The translations under genes were made by a program, and so were the position numbers. Below the pieces are notes generated by a model. It was given only the letters and a program-made list of their open reading frames with translations. It was not told the DNA's origin and did not search any database. This document shows positions 42,609 through 50,773 of a DNA stretch of 64,000 nucleotides, in pieces. The stretch lies in assembly GCA_937879965.1 (NCBI GenBank), contig CALFMP010000048.1:360085-424084 (forward strand), read 5' to 3'. Within the stretch, counting starts at the first letter, position 1, and every line of letters begins with the position of its first letter. Origin of the DNA: QKMZ01 sp012965515 (lineage in GTDB: Bacteria > Cyanobacteriota > Vampirovibrionia > Obscuribacterales > Obscuribacteraceae).

Positions 42609-44042
42609 ATGGATACGCCAATATCGGTTCTGGTTGTTGAAGATCACGCTCTATTCAGAACCGGCATCAAGGTGAGTTGCAACAAGGACGAGAGTATCAC
42701 TGTCACAGGGGAAGCGTCGAACGGCTCGGACGCCATTGCCCAAGTTTTGATGCTCCAACCCGACGTCGTACTTATGGATGTGAGCATGCCCTTGATGGAT
42801 GGAATCGAATCAACGCGCCAGATCAAAGACAAAAGCAAAAAAACGAAAGTGATCATGCTCACATCCCATGAAAATGAAGAGGTGTTGCAATCAGCACTAT
42901 CTGCTGGAGCGAGTGGGTATTGTTTGAAAGATGTAGAGTCGGACATCCTTTGTTCAGCTATTCGGGCTGTGCACCGCGGAGAAATGTGGCTTGATTCACT
43001 TTATTCAGTAGATAGAGATTGTATGCGTTCTGCTCGCGAGCGCTTCAATAACCTAATTGAACGACATGGCTCATCAGATGATGAAATTTCCTCATCTCAA
43101 TTACCCGTGGAAGATTCCAGCATTGATACGAATCAAGTTCCGGGTCAAGAAAATACACTCAAGATTTCATCGGCTCCGGGTGCGAGCGTTTCGTCGACTG
43201 AGAATAAATCAAGTTCTGCGCGTTTTTCCAAAAACGATAATCTCGTTGACCGCTATGAGAACCTTGGCGTGATAGGACAAGGTGGGATGAGTCATGTTTA
43301 TAAAGCAAGACACAAAATGCTCGACAAGGTTGTTGCTGTAAAGGTTTTGGCTGGACATCTAAATCGCATTGATGCCTTCTGCGCAAGATTTGTCCAGGAA
43401 GCAAGAGTTGCAAGCAGTCTTTCGCACACAAACATTGCTTCTGTGTTTGATTTTGGAGTGACCCCGGAGTCGAATGCCTTTCTTGTGATGGAATACGTCA
43501 AGGGTCCGTCTTTGGCTGAGGTGCTTCGACAAGATGTGCGTTTGGACGAAGCAAGGGCAATAGAGTTATTCAAACAACTGATAGATGCACTGTCTTATGC
43601 GCATAAGATGGGAGTGGTTCATCGAGATATCAAACCGGCAAACGTAATTTTGACCAATTTTGACAGCGGTCATCCGCATCTCAAATTGGTTGACTTTGGA
43701 TTAGCCAAAGTAAGTACTTTGGAAGACCCCAAACTAACAATCAACGGTGAGGTTATGGGCAGTCCTCTTTATATGAGTCCGGAGCAATGCCAGGGATTGC
43801 CGGTTGATAATCGCTCGGACATATATTCGCTTGGGTGTTTGATGCATGAGGTAATTTGCGGTCAACCACCTTTTCGTGGGGAAACAGCGCTGGATACCTT
43901 TAGAATGCACGTTCAAGTTGATTATCAGGAGCCTTCGGAGAATGAGTGTTCTGACCGTCTAAGAACGATTTTGCGTAAATGCCTAAGCAAAAATCCAAAT
44001 AATCGATACAGCAATCTCGATGAAATCAAATCTTTGCTTTAG
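42609..44042 (+). CDS. Hybrid response-regulator receiver and Ser/Thr protein kinase
   Basis: Residues 1-125 are a NarL-type receiver with acidic Glu11/Asp12, phospho-acceptor Asp57 ('LMDVSMP'), Thr85 and Lys107. In place of the expected helix-turn-helix, a Ser/Glu/Asn-rich linker (145-210) leads to a PknB-type kinase (215-477). This has the glycine loop 'GQGGMSHV', Lys245 ('VAVKVL'), the catalytic loop 'HRDIKPAN' with Asp340, 'DFG' at 362-364, and 'SPEQ' at 390. Both modules look active, so a histidine kinase could switch a Ser/Thr kinase. The C-terminus has no transmembrane helix or sensor domain. An ATG with GAAGA close upstream is the start. A possible terminator follows. Confidence 0.92.
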   Translation: MDTPISVLVVEDHALFRTGIKVSCNKDESITVTGEASNGSDAIAQVLMLQPDVVLMDVSMPLMDGIESTRQIKDKSKKTKVIMLTSHENEEVLQSALSAGASGYCLKDVESDILCSAIRAVHRGEMWLDSLYSVDRDCMRSARERFNNLIERHGSSDDEISSSQLPVEDSSIDTNQVPGQENTLKISSAPGASVSSTENKSSSARFSKNDNLVDRYENLGVIGQGGMSHVYKARHKMLDKVVAVKVLAGHLNRIDAFCARFVQEARVASSLSHTNIASVFDFGVTPESNAFLVMEYVKGPSLAEVLRQDVRLDEARAIELFKQLIDALSYAHKMGVVHRDIKPANVILTNFDSGHPHLKLVDFGLAKVSTLEDPKLTINGEVMGSPLYMSPEQCQGLPVDNRSDIYSLGCLMHEVICGQPPFRGETALDTFRMHVQVDYQEPSENECSDRLRTILRKCLSKNPNNRYSNLDEIKSLL

Positions 44043-44078
44043 CGTAGTCTGCTTTTCCTTGTCGCACATACCCTTTGC

Positions 44079-44108
44079 GATTTTTGCCGCAAAAATCTCA
44101 GATTTTTT
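44079..44108 (+). terminator. Terminator candidate after the receiver-kinase gene
   Basis: GATTTTT (44079-44085) pairs with AAAAATC (44091-44097) around GCCGC, followed by TCAGA and six T residues (44103-44108). The stem is AT-rich and the T-run is slightly displaced, so this is a moderate call. Confidence 0.45.
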
Positions 44109-44181
44109 GCAGTTGAAAAGTATTGAGTCTGCAGGCTGGGAGTGCAATAAAGTCGGTTGACAGTTTGAAAAAGCAATTGTT

Positions 44182-44268
44182 TTGAAGAGAACAAAACTAC
44201 CGACGATTACTTGCTTCTTGTTCGCGCTAATTTTGTTGATGGCGCGCCCGGCTACCGCTCAAGGCTGA
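44182..44268 (+). pseudogene. Orphan signal-peptide segment ending in an in-frame TGA
   Basis: A TTG-initiated frame codes a textbook signal peptide: basic 'KRTKL', core 'ITCFLFALILLMARPA', site 'ATAQG', then TGA at 44266-44268. Three codons further, in the same frame, the beta-barrel frame starts. Read through, the two form one exported barrel protein. Nonsense mutation, a sequencing error or recoding are possible. Confidence 0.6.
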
Positions 44269-44277
44269 GCTCGCTCA

Positions 44278-45315
44278 ATGCTGGTGCCGGGGGCAGCAGG
44301 TACATCGGGAGAGATAAAACCTGGCCATGGGACTCTATCTCTTGGCTACAGGAACGTTTATGCAAATCAGTATTTCTTGAACGGCAGCGTCTTTCGCGAG
44401 GAAAACCGGCTCGAAGAACCAACACGTCTATGGAACACGCTTGATCTTACGGGCACATACCAGCTTACGCGCAGAGTGAATCTACAAGCTACGGTACCTC
44501 TTCAGTGGAACCAGGCAACTTTTCTCGTTCCCTTTACCGAAGGTCCGGCAGCAGAGGCTTTCCGCCAGCGATTGAGTACTTCCGGTGTCGGAGATCTTTT
44601 GCTGGTAGAACGCACCTGGTTGATGGATCCGGAGAGAGTTAAACGAGGCAACGTTCTGGTTGGGCTAGGTCTGAAACTACCGACTGGGAATTATCGAGGC
44701 GGAAACACTTGGACTGGTGGCGGTCCCGGTGTGTGGAACAACAAACCTGCTCCGCTCACAATCATGATTGGCGATGGTGGTGTTGATGTTCTTGCTGAAG
44801 TTCTTGCTTATCGCATTGTCCGATTTCCTGTCAAGAAAACCAACCTCTTTGCCGTTGGTAGTTACCTGATTACACCTCAAGGGACAACAGGAATTCCGTC
44901 GCAAAATTTGCTTATCGGGCCTCCTATTTCTACCAGCCCTCTAACGCAAAATTCTTTGGTCAATACAATTCCGGATGTGTATTCATTGCGTGCTGGCATG
45001 ATTATTCCTTCGCCATGGAAGGAGAATAAATACTTGCGACCATTCTCCGGACTGATTGCATATCGATGGGATGGCAGCCCTCAACGAGACTTTATTGGCA
45101 ATAGCAATGGTTTTCGTCAGCCAGGATTTTTCATGGCTGTAGAGCTGGGACTTTTCTATCAACACAAGAGACATCTGGTTCAAGCTACGAGTCCGATCTC
45201 TTTTGTGCGCTACGCTTCCTTTGACAGTGGTGGCGAGTTGCAAAACAGTCCGGCGCCGCGAACCACTGCTTTCTCACCGGCATCGCTGGCGGTGCGCTAT
45301 ACGTATTTCTTTTGA
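44278..45315 (+). CDS. Outer-membrane beta-barrel protein (MetA/phenol-degradation-like), separated from its signal peptide
   Basis: The 345-residue frame alternates hydrophobic and polar residues as in barrels and ends in an aromatic 'VRYTYFF', the usual outer-membrane C-terminal signature. Recognisable family marks are 'GHGTLSLGYRNVY', 'VGDLLLVERTWLMD' and 'GLGLKLPTGNY', as in the MetA-pathway/transporter group of barrels. As read from ATG 44278 it lacks a signal peptide, but one is coded directly upstream in the same frame beyond a TGA. If the TGA is real, the protein would not be exported by Sec. A small exported protein is coded 10 nt downstream. Confidence 0.78.
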   Translation: MLVPGAAGTSGEIKPGHGTLSLGYRNVYANQYFLNGSVFREENRLEEPTRLWNTLDLTGTYQLTRRVNLQATVPLQWNQATFLVPFTEGPAAEAFRQRLSTSGVGDLLLVERTWLMDPERVKRGNVLVGLGLKLPTGNYRGGNTWTGGGPGVWNNKPAPLTIMIGDGGVDVLAEVLAYRIVRFPVKKTNLFAVGSYLITPQGTTGIPSQNLLIGPPISTSPLTQNSLVNTIPDVYSLRAGMIIPSPWKENKYLRPFSGLIAYRWDGSPQRDFIGNSNGFRQPGFFMAVELGLFYQHKRHLVQATSPISFVRYASFDSGGELQNSPAPRTTAFSPASLAVRYTYFF

Positions 45316-45325
45316 GGAACCTTTG

Positions 45326-45958
45326 GTGGCGTCGCAACGAGTCGATTTTTTTGCATTTCGAGATGGCGCGTTTTGTTTGCCTCGGACCGTTTTTTCCGTA
45401 ATGCTCTATTTTTTGCTCGTTCCTTGTGCAGTATTGGCTACGCCTGCCGAACATAGTTTGATCGCAGATAGTGCCTCAGATAAGGCTTTGCCCGCTGATA
45501 CTGAGAAAACAATTTTGAAAACCAATCCTGATGGTGGCGCTGGCGAAGGTGCAAAGCCTGTTGAGACGAATCAGAACACTGAGAATCAGAGTGAAGCTTC
45601 CGGCGCAGAGTCAAACACTGCACCTGCAAGTAGCAAACCGAAGTATGTGCTGCGAGATGCGGCTCCGCTTCCCAAAAGAATTTCGTCTTTCTTGACCGGG
45701 CTTTTGATTGGTCCACCGGTTGCGACAGTGCGTAGAACTTTCTCAGAAGATAAGGAAGCCGCTAACACAGTGATGTACGGAAAGAAATCATCCGGTCTTC
45801 AGTCTGTCGCAAGAGTGGTTTTGTTTCCTCTAATGGTTGTACCGGGAGCAATAGAGGGCGTTTCAGATGCAATTGAGAACAGCTGGAAATACTCCTCAGA
45901 GCAACCGTTTAGCAAGAATGCCTTTAGTTTAGGAAAACTCGGTGCCAGCGAAGAATAG
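45326..45958 (+). CDS. Exported hypothetical protein
   Basis: GTG 45326 is preceded by GAGGAA about 8 nt upstream, and no ATG fits before the signal segment. Residues 25-45 ('TVFSVMLYFLLVPCAVLA') form a signal peptide, followed by a low-complexity stretch rich in Asn, Glu, Thr and Ala, then an ordered C-terminal part: 'SSFLTGLLIGPPVATVRRTF', 'ARVVLFPLMVVPGAIEGVSD'. The two hydrophobic patches in this part may associate with a membrane. The gene lies 10 nt after the barrel gene, which suggests co-expression. No family recognised. Confidence 0.65.
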   Translation: MASQRVDFFAFRDGAFCLPRTVFSVMLYFLLVPCAVLATPAEHSLIADSASDKALPADTEKTILKTNPDGGAGEGAKPVETNQNTENQSEASGAESNTAPASSKPKYVLRDAAPLPKRISSFLTGLLIGPPVATVRRTFSEDKEAANTVMYGKKSSGLQSVARVVLFPLMVVPGAIEGVSDAIENSWKYSSEQPFSKNAFSLGKLGASEE

Positions 45959-45970
45959 ATTGAGCTAGAC

Positions 45971-46546
45971 CTAATCTTTGCAGACGGTGGTTAGTTTCTT
46001 TTCTTTGGTGTCGAGAACAAAAACTGCCAGGAGTTTCGCAGGTTTTGTTTTGCTGGCGTTTCTGCTCACTCCATGCTTGTCGCCGGGAAACTCCGAGAAG
46101 TTTTCGCCGGCCTTGTATGTTTTCACCGGACCATCATTGACCTGGCTTGTAATTGCGCCTTCCAAAACGGTCGCATAAATGAACGCTGATTTTGGATGCG
46201 TGTGGCAAGGAAATGAACCACCGGGAAGATATTCAACTAGCACGCCCTTCATGCTTTTTCCAGGAACGTTTGGAAGGACGTGGTCATAGACCACTGACAC
46301 TCTGGAGTTATCTGCGTCGTAACCGTTATTTGTTCCTGCTACGGTGGACTTTGCAGGAGACGTGGTGGAGGTCTTTTCTGCGGCTTTTATCGTGCCTTTC
46401 TCAGCGAACTTTGTTGTCGCTTTCTCCGGGACCTTTGTTGTCGCTTTCTCTGCAGGCTTACTATCGGGTGCTGCTCCTACTTGTGTTGCAAATGTGAGTG
46501 CGCACAACAAGACGGTGGCACTGTATTTAATACCAGTGTTTTTCAT
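45971..46546 (-). CDS. Secreted cupin-domain protein
   Basis: A signal peptide ('SATVLLCALTFATQVGAA') and a 45-residue KATEK-type low-complexity spacer precede a cupin barrel. Metal-binding motifs are 'LPGGSFPCHTHPKSAFIYAT' (two histidines and Glu157 in 'ATVLEGAI') and 'GDKHGVSRN' (third histidine). Many such cupins are small metal-dependent enzymes or ligand-binding proteins; none can be singled out. ATG 46546 puts the signal peptide first. It is coded 28 nt after the NmrA-type gene on the same strand. Confidence 0.82.
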   Translation of the reverse strand: MKNTGIKYSATVLLCALTFATQVGAAPDSKPAEKATTKVPEKATTKFAEKGTIKAAEKTSTTSPAKSTVAGTNNGYDADNSRVSVVYDHVLPNVPGKSMKGVLVEYLPGGSFPCHTHPKSAFIYATVLEGAITSQVNDGPVKTYKAGENFSEFPGDKHGVSRNASKTKPAKLLAVFVLDTKEKKLTTVCKD

Positions 46547-46574
46547 GGTTTCAAATCTCAAATAGTGTGGGTTT

Positions 46575-47327
46575 CTACTTAACGGCAGCGCAGAGCCAAT
46601 CTTCGAATTTGGTAGATGTGCGTCGTGCGTTGTCTTCTGGAACAAGCGAGCGTTCGTCCAATTGCATTCCATAATAGTTAGCGTCCGGTCGCGCGACTAT
46701 TTCACGCTTGTCATGCTTTGCTTCCATGTACTTAGACACGAAGTCGCACAAACGAGCGCGTTCCGGTCCACCAATTTCAAGCGTTGAATTGAGCGGTTTT
46801 GCTGTTGCAACTTCTGCCATGACAGAGGAAACATCCTCTGCTGCTATCGGCTGCAGTCCGCCTGTGGACAAATGAACTTTACCTTCACCGTCGGCGCCAA
46901 AATCAGCAATGCCGCCGAGGAACTCAAAAAATTGGGTGGCTTGAACGATAGTGTATGGCACTTTGCCCTCTTTGATCAGATCTTCTTGCGCTTGCTTTGC
47001 ACGGAAGTAACCGCTTTTCTGCAAGCGCGCTGTTCCAACCACTGAGAGAGCAACGTGATGTTTCACACCGGCTTCCACTTCAGCTGCCAGAACATTCTCT
47101 GTCGATTTCTTGAAAAACTCCATCACATCGTTGTCGGCCCAAGACGGTGAATTCATCACATCGATTACTGCGTCGGCACCTTTGAATGCTTGTGCCAAAC
47201 CTTCACCAGTGACTGCGTTGACGCCGCTTTTTGATGACCCGGCAACAACTTCGTGGCCTTGTTTTTTGAGGAACTCAACGGTTTTACTTCCGATGAGACC
47301 GTTACCACCGAGGACGACAATTTTCAT
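46575..47327 (-). CDS. NAD(P)-binding NmrA/atypical short-chain dehydrogenase
   Basis: The Rossmann start 'MKIVVLGGNGLIGSKTVEFL' has the GxxGxxG pattern of atypical SDRs. 'GADAVIDVMNSP', 'VKHHVALSVVGTARLQKSGY' and 'PYTIVQATQFFEF' follow the NmrA family order, in which the usual Tyr-x3-Lys catalytic pair is replaced. It may act as an NADP sensor or reductase. ATG 47327 has AGGAG 8 nt upstream; the long open frame before it is non-coding. Forms a likely operon with the secreted cupin. Confidence 0.88.
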   Translation of the reverse strand: MKIVVLGGNGLIGSKTVEFLKKQGHEVVAGSSKSGVNAVTGEGLAQAFKGADAVIDVMNSPSWADNDVMEFFKKSTENVLAAEVEAGVKHHVALSVVGTARLQKSGYFRAKQAQEDLIKEGKVPYTIVQATQFFEFLGGIADFGADGEGKVHLSTGGLQPIAAEDVSSVMAEVATAKPLNSTLEIGGPERARLCDFVSKYMEAKHDKREIVARPDANYYGMQLDERSLVPEDNARRTSTKFEDWLCAAVK

Positions 47328-47924
47328 GGTTAGTGCTCCTGCAAATCTTTGCCTACGCCGCTTCCGGACGCTTGACAGAATTAAAGAGTGACAGAATAAA
47401 TTCGTGACGCCTACAATGATCTTAGAGAGCCACGCTGGATGGGTGTTGCATTGTTGCGCGATATTATCGGAGTTTCTGAAGGTTGCTATTGGCGACAAGA
47501 GACTTCGCCGAATTTCCCGGGACTCAGAAGAATCACCTTTCAAGGTCCTTGCAGAACTCAGCAGTCTCTTGGCACTGTGCAGACGCAACCTGAGATCGTT
47601 GCTCCTAGTTATGTATAGGTAGGCATTTGTAAGAAAGTTTCATCGGTAGGTAGGAATGCATTGCACCGCGTGATGCAAATGTATATTTGCATAAAATTTG
47701 ACATTTATTGCAATGTTGAAAGCCTCGTATCCAGGCGAGTTTCAGCGAGTTGAAAAAAACGTTCTCAAGTGTGGGAACTAAAGGTCTTCTATCTGGTCTG
47801 CGCGATCGGTTGCGGAATTTGACGCCGGTCTGCGAAAGCAAAACGACAAGGTGCGTAAGCAAAAACAGTTCGCGTTGCCGCTCAGATTTTACACAGTGGT
47901 GAATCAACCAAATTAGGAGGAAGT
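47328..47924. other. Long intergenic region between divergent genes
   Basis: Nearly 600 bp without a convincing gene. It carries repeated GGTAGG motifs around 47620-47660, an 8-bp inverted repeat at 47673-47692, and a TTGACA about 10 bp further on. The BON gene's AGGAGGA ribosome site lies at the right end. Several short open frames here have no ribosome site or protein-like pattern. Confidence 0.4.
47673..47692. promoter_or_regulatory. Operator-like palindrome upstream of the stress-like cluster
   Basis: ATGCAAAT-GTAT-ATTTGCAT is a perfect 8-bp inverted repeat with a 4-bp spacer, a normal geometry for a dimeric repressor or activator. It lies about 230 bp before the BON gene and about 350 bp before the NmrA gene. 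Confidence 0.4.
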
Positions 47925-48293
47925 ATGCGAAATATCGCAGTTTTAGGGTGTCTATTAATCGCTCTAAATGGGATTGGAGTAGATGCGAAAGAAGCACCGA
48001 ACGCCGATAACAGCGCACAAAATGCTGGTGCAGAGCGCAAGGAAGCAGTAACAGCTGAGAAGCAAGACAACAAGAAAAGCGATGTCGAAGCCTTGGCACA
48101 GATTCGTAAGACAATCGTTGATGATAACAGTCTTTCGATGAACGCCAAGAACGCGAAGATCCTCTTCAAGAACGGTCTCGTCACCTTGAAAGGACCTGTT
48201 GATAGCGAAGCTGAAAAGTCACGCGTTGAAGAACTCGCGAAGAGCTGCTCAAGTGTTTCTTCGGTCAAGAACTTGCTGACCATAAAAAAGTAG
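47925..48293 (+). CDS. BON-domain secreted protein
   Basis: Residues 1-21 are a signal peptide ('IAVLGCLLIALNGIGVDA'), followed by a charged linker and one BON domain: 'AQIRKTIVDDNSLSMNAKNA', 'ILFKNGLVTLKGPVDSEAEK', 'ELAKSCSSVSSVKNLLTI'. BON proteins bind phospholipid and often respond to osmotic or envelope stress (OsmY type). A strong AGGAGG precedes the ATG. It is co-directional with the YflT-like gene 60 bp downstream. Confidence 0.85.
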   Translation: MRNIAVLGCLLIALNGIGVDAKEAPNADNSAQNAGAERKEAVTAEKQDNKKSDVEALAQIRKTIVDDNSLSMNAKNAKILFKNGLVTLKGPVDSEAEKSRVEELAKSCSSVSSVKNLLTIKK

Positions 48294-48353
48294 ACACAAG
48301 TACGAAATTGAAAATTCAAATGAGACCATAAATACAAATCACTGGAGAATGAA

Positions 48354-48881
48354 ATGAAACAATCAGTTTGTGGAATTGTAAAAACCAATCTGGAAGCGGA
48401 GAACCTCGTTAACGCGCTGCGTGCGAACGGCTTTGTCGACAACGAAATCTCTGCACTTTTCCCGGATCAAGAAGGATCGAAGGACTTTGCTCATAAAAAT
48501 GAAACCAAAGCTCCTGAAGGCACTGTCGCTGGTGCTAGCACCGGTGGTGTCGTTGGCGGTGTGTTCGGTCTTTTGGCTGGTATTGGTGCGATCGCTATTC
48601 CTGGTGTAGGACCTTTGATTGCCGCTGGACCAATTATGGCTGCATTGAGTGGAGCGGCTGTCGGTGCGACCGTTGGTGGAATCGCCGGCGCGTTGATTGG
48701 CATGGGAATTCCTGAGTACGAAGCAAAAATGTACGAAGGAAAAATCCGCGAAGGAAATATACTCCTTGCTGTTCACTGTAACAACAATGACGAATTGAAG
48801 AGAGCAGAAGAAGTATTCAAACAATACAGAGTCAGCGACATCCATCGCGTAGGCGAAGCTTCCGTCAAGAAATCAGCTTAA
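48354..48881 (+). CDS. YflT-like general stress protein with glycine-zipper segment
   Basis: The start 'SVCGIVKTNLEAENLVNALR' and 'DNEISALFPDQ' are typical of heat-induced stress/YflT-like proteins. The centre is a long Gly/Ala-rich membrane-active segment of glycine-zipper type ('GTVAGASTGGVVGGVFGLLA' and 'AGPIMAALSGAAVGATVGGI'). The C-terminus ('LLAVHCNNNDELKRAEEVFK', 'YRVSDIHRVGEAS') is a small alpha/beta domain. The role in stress is taken from family knowledge. A strong terminator hairpin directly follows. Confidence 0.8.
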   Translation: MKQSVCGIVKTNLEAENLVNALRANGFVDNEISALFPDQEGSKDFAHKNETKAPEGTVAGASTGGVVGGVFGLLAGIGAIAIPGVGPLIAAGPIMAALSGAAVGATVGGIAGALIGMGIPEYEAKMYEGKIREGNILLAVHCNNNDELKRAEEVFKQYRVSDIHRVGEASVKKSA

Positions 48882-48900
48882 TTGAGAGACGACCAAGTGA

Positions 48901-48926
48901 AGAGCCCGGAGCAATCCGGGCTCTTT
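48901..48926 (+). terminator. Rho-independent terminator after the YflT-like gene
   Basis: AGAGCCCGGA (48901-48910) and TCCGGGCTCT (48915-48924) form a perfect 10-bp stem with a GCAA loop, followed by TTC. The stem is strong though the T-tract is short (TTT counting the last stem base). Confidence 0.75.
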
Positions 48927-48954
48927 CATGCATTGAAGAGATTGGAGGGATTGT

Positions 48955-49155
48955 ATGAGCAAGGAAGAAAAGGCAGGGGAGAAGGTGAGCGAAAAGAAAA
49001 TGACCGATGAGGAGAAGAAGGAAGTTCTGCGCGACCTTGACTCCGATGGCACAGCGGTCGAAGTCGCAGAGGCGATGATTGCAATCGACCCATCGAAGGC
49101 AACAAAGAAAGCAGCGGACAAGCTATTGAAAGAAGTCGACGAGAGTTCTGATTAG
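48955..49155 (+). CDS. Small highly charged protein
   Basis: 66 residues, mostly Lys, Glu, Asp and Ala, with no hydrophobic core; two helical stretches ('TDEEKKEVLRDLDSDG', 'AVEVAEAMIAIDPSKATKKA') are likely. 'DLDSDGTAVEVAE' resembles a partial EF-hand-like loop (D, S, G then E), but spacing is imperfect. GGAGGG stands 6-8 nt before ATG 48955, strongly supporting translation. It lies just after the terminator, so it may have its own promoter or be transcribed by readthrough. Confidence 0.6.
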   Translation: MSKEEKAGEKVSEKKMTDEEKKEVLRDLDSDGTAVEVAEAMIAIDPSKATKKAADKLLKEVDESSD

Positions 49156-49203
49156 CTAAGGTGATGCGCTTCACTTGTGCAGACAACAACTTGCTCTTTC
49201 TAA

Positions 49204-50460
49204 TTAGCACTTTTGTATGAGAGGCAACGTTATAGTAAACGTGGTACCGCTGTCGGAAGAGCTGACGAATTCTATTTGTCCACTGTGGGCTTCAATGATT
49301 CTTTTGCAAATGTAAAGCCCAAAGCCACGACCTATATAGTAATTCTCTCCTCTGTCCCCGAGCCAGAATCTGTTAAATACGTCCTTTTGCACTTCCGCCG
49401 GAATGCCTCCTCCTGTATCTGTAATCAGGATTATCGCAGTATTGTCTTCTCGAACCAGAGAGAGTCTAATTTCGCTTGAAGCGGAAGTATATTTAATTGC
49501 ATTAGAAACAAGATTGGAGAATAGCGTGCGAAGCCAATCGCTGTTGCCTTTGACGTATAAGAGTTCATCGTCACTAGGTATGGTGCACACGATTTTGGAG
49601 GAGATGGCCAGGTCTTGAAACTGTTCGATTATTTCCAATAGCAATTCATTCAAGCAGACGCCGTTAACATGCAAATGTTCTTGCAGTAGATGTTGATCTA
49701 AATCAATTATTTTTCCTAGTGTTTCCAGCATTTGCTGAGTACTGTTTCGCAGCACTTCAATGATGTCTGCCTTGTCCAGTACTTGCTTATTTCCATCAAG
49801 ATGTTCACACAGCTTCTTAAGACCGATTACCGAATTACGAAAGTCATGAGTGAGATGTGAAAGCAAGTCCTTGCGAAACTGATTTAAGGTCGATGAAGCC
49901 TTTTGCTGCTCCTCCAGCGCACTCTTCGACGAGTGTGCTTGTTCTTGCCACTGTATTTTCTCCAAGGCAACAGCTGTTATGTCTGCAAGAGTCTGCAGAA
50001 GAACGAGTTCTTCAGGCGTAGATATATGATCGTCCGACCAATAGGTACCAATTGCTGCTATTGGGTCTTCACGACGGACCGGAGTCATTACAAGGCTCTT
50101 GACGAACGTTGGTTGGTAAGCATCGTGAGGAATGCGTTCATCTCTATAAATATCGGGGATCGATACTTGCTCTTTCTGAATCATTGACCACCCGCTGATG
50201 CAACTTTCCACGGGAAATTTCATGCCTTTCCACAATGGCGAGATTGCCTCTTCGTCGTAGTAAAAGCATTGCTTTACTTCGCTTTGGTCAAGCAGTACAA
50301 ATGTAGCTCCCTGCGCGCCGGCTATGGATCTAGCTGTAGTCTTAACTATGTTCGAAATGCTTGGAAGAGATTCGGCAAAGGCCAGTTTCTTTACTGCACC
50401 TATCAGTGCATCCGCTGGTGTAACTGCAACATCCAGGTTGGTAAGCGGCGATGCATCCAT
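49204..50460 (-). CDS. Soluble GAF-domain sensor histidine kinase
   Basis: A GAF domain (about 30-175: 'GAQGATFVLLDQSEVKQCFY', 'VESCISGWSMIQKEQVSIPD', 'KSLVMTPVRREDPIAAIGTY') is followed by a coiled linker, HisKA with 'LSHLTHDFRNSVIGLKKLC', and an HATPase ('NLVSNAIKYTSASS', 'DTGGGIPAEVQKD', 'GRGFGLYICKRI'). The GAF may bind a small ligand or chromophore; its Cys is in a 'PVESCISGW' context. No regulator is adjacent: another orphan kinase. It converges with the small charged protein. Confidence 0.88.
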   Translation of the reverse strand: MDASPLTNLDVAVTPADALIGAVKKLAFAESLPSISNIVKTTARSIAGAQGATFVLLDQSEVKQCFYYDEEAISPLWKGMKFPVESCISGWSMIQKEQVSIPDIYRDERIPHDAYQPTFVKSLVMTPVRREDPIAAIGTYWSDDHISTPEELVLLQTLADITAVALEKIQWQEQAHSSKSALEEQQKASSTLNQFRKDLLSHLTHDFRNSVIGLKKLCEHLDGNKQVLDKADIIEVLRNSTQQMLETLGKIIDLDQHLLQEHLHVNGVCLNELLLEIIEQFQDLAISSKIVCTIPSDDELLYVKGNSDWLRTLFSNLVSNAIKYTSASSEIRLSLVREDNTAIILITDTGGGIPAEVQKDVFNRFWLGDRGENYYIGRGFGLYICKRIIEAHSGQIEFVSSSDSGTTFTITLPLIQKC

Positions 50461-50773
50461 TTGTTAGCCAAAATGTCTCCAATCATACACAATGATTTCG
50501 CGCACCTATTTTTTTGTCAACCCTCCTATGGGGGACAGCCTTATTCAGGAGATTTCGAGTCGTTCATTACGGCTTGAAGCAATCCCGGCAGGCTTTCGGA
50601 GCGAGTTTTTGGGCTGTTGTTGTGCAGTCTCAGTTTATCCCGCTGGGCCGAAAGAGCATTCCTCAATCGTTGGACAAATTGGAGTTCGACATCCAATTTG
50701 TGTCCATCTATTTTTGCGCGCGCGGGATTCGCAGTCGCAATAGACCAAGCTGAATTTATTCGATTTAGCTTGG
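50461..50773. other. Intergenic region upstream of the GAF kinase, with a hairpin at the gltA end
   Basis: About 310 bp between the minus-strand citrate synthase stop and the kinase start. At its right end ACCAAGCT (50744-50751) pairs with AGCTTGGT (50767-50774), a stem that begins at the citrate synthase stop codon and may end that transcript, though no T-run follows. Plus-strand open frames here lack ribosome sites. Confidence 0.45.

Noticed and set aside
44266..44268. Genome-wide reassignment of TGA
   Set aside because: Several intact genes in the window end in TGA at the expected family C-terminus, so TGA is a normal stop here.
47404..47622. Small plus-strand frame in the long gap before the BON gene
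   Set aside because: No ribosome site, Arg/Leu/Ser-rich composition and no domain; it lies in the likely control region.
47605..48114. Minus-strand open frame of 169 codons across the BON gene start
   Set aside because: It is antisense to the BON gene and rich in Leu, Arg and Cys with no ribosome site.
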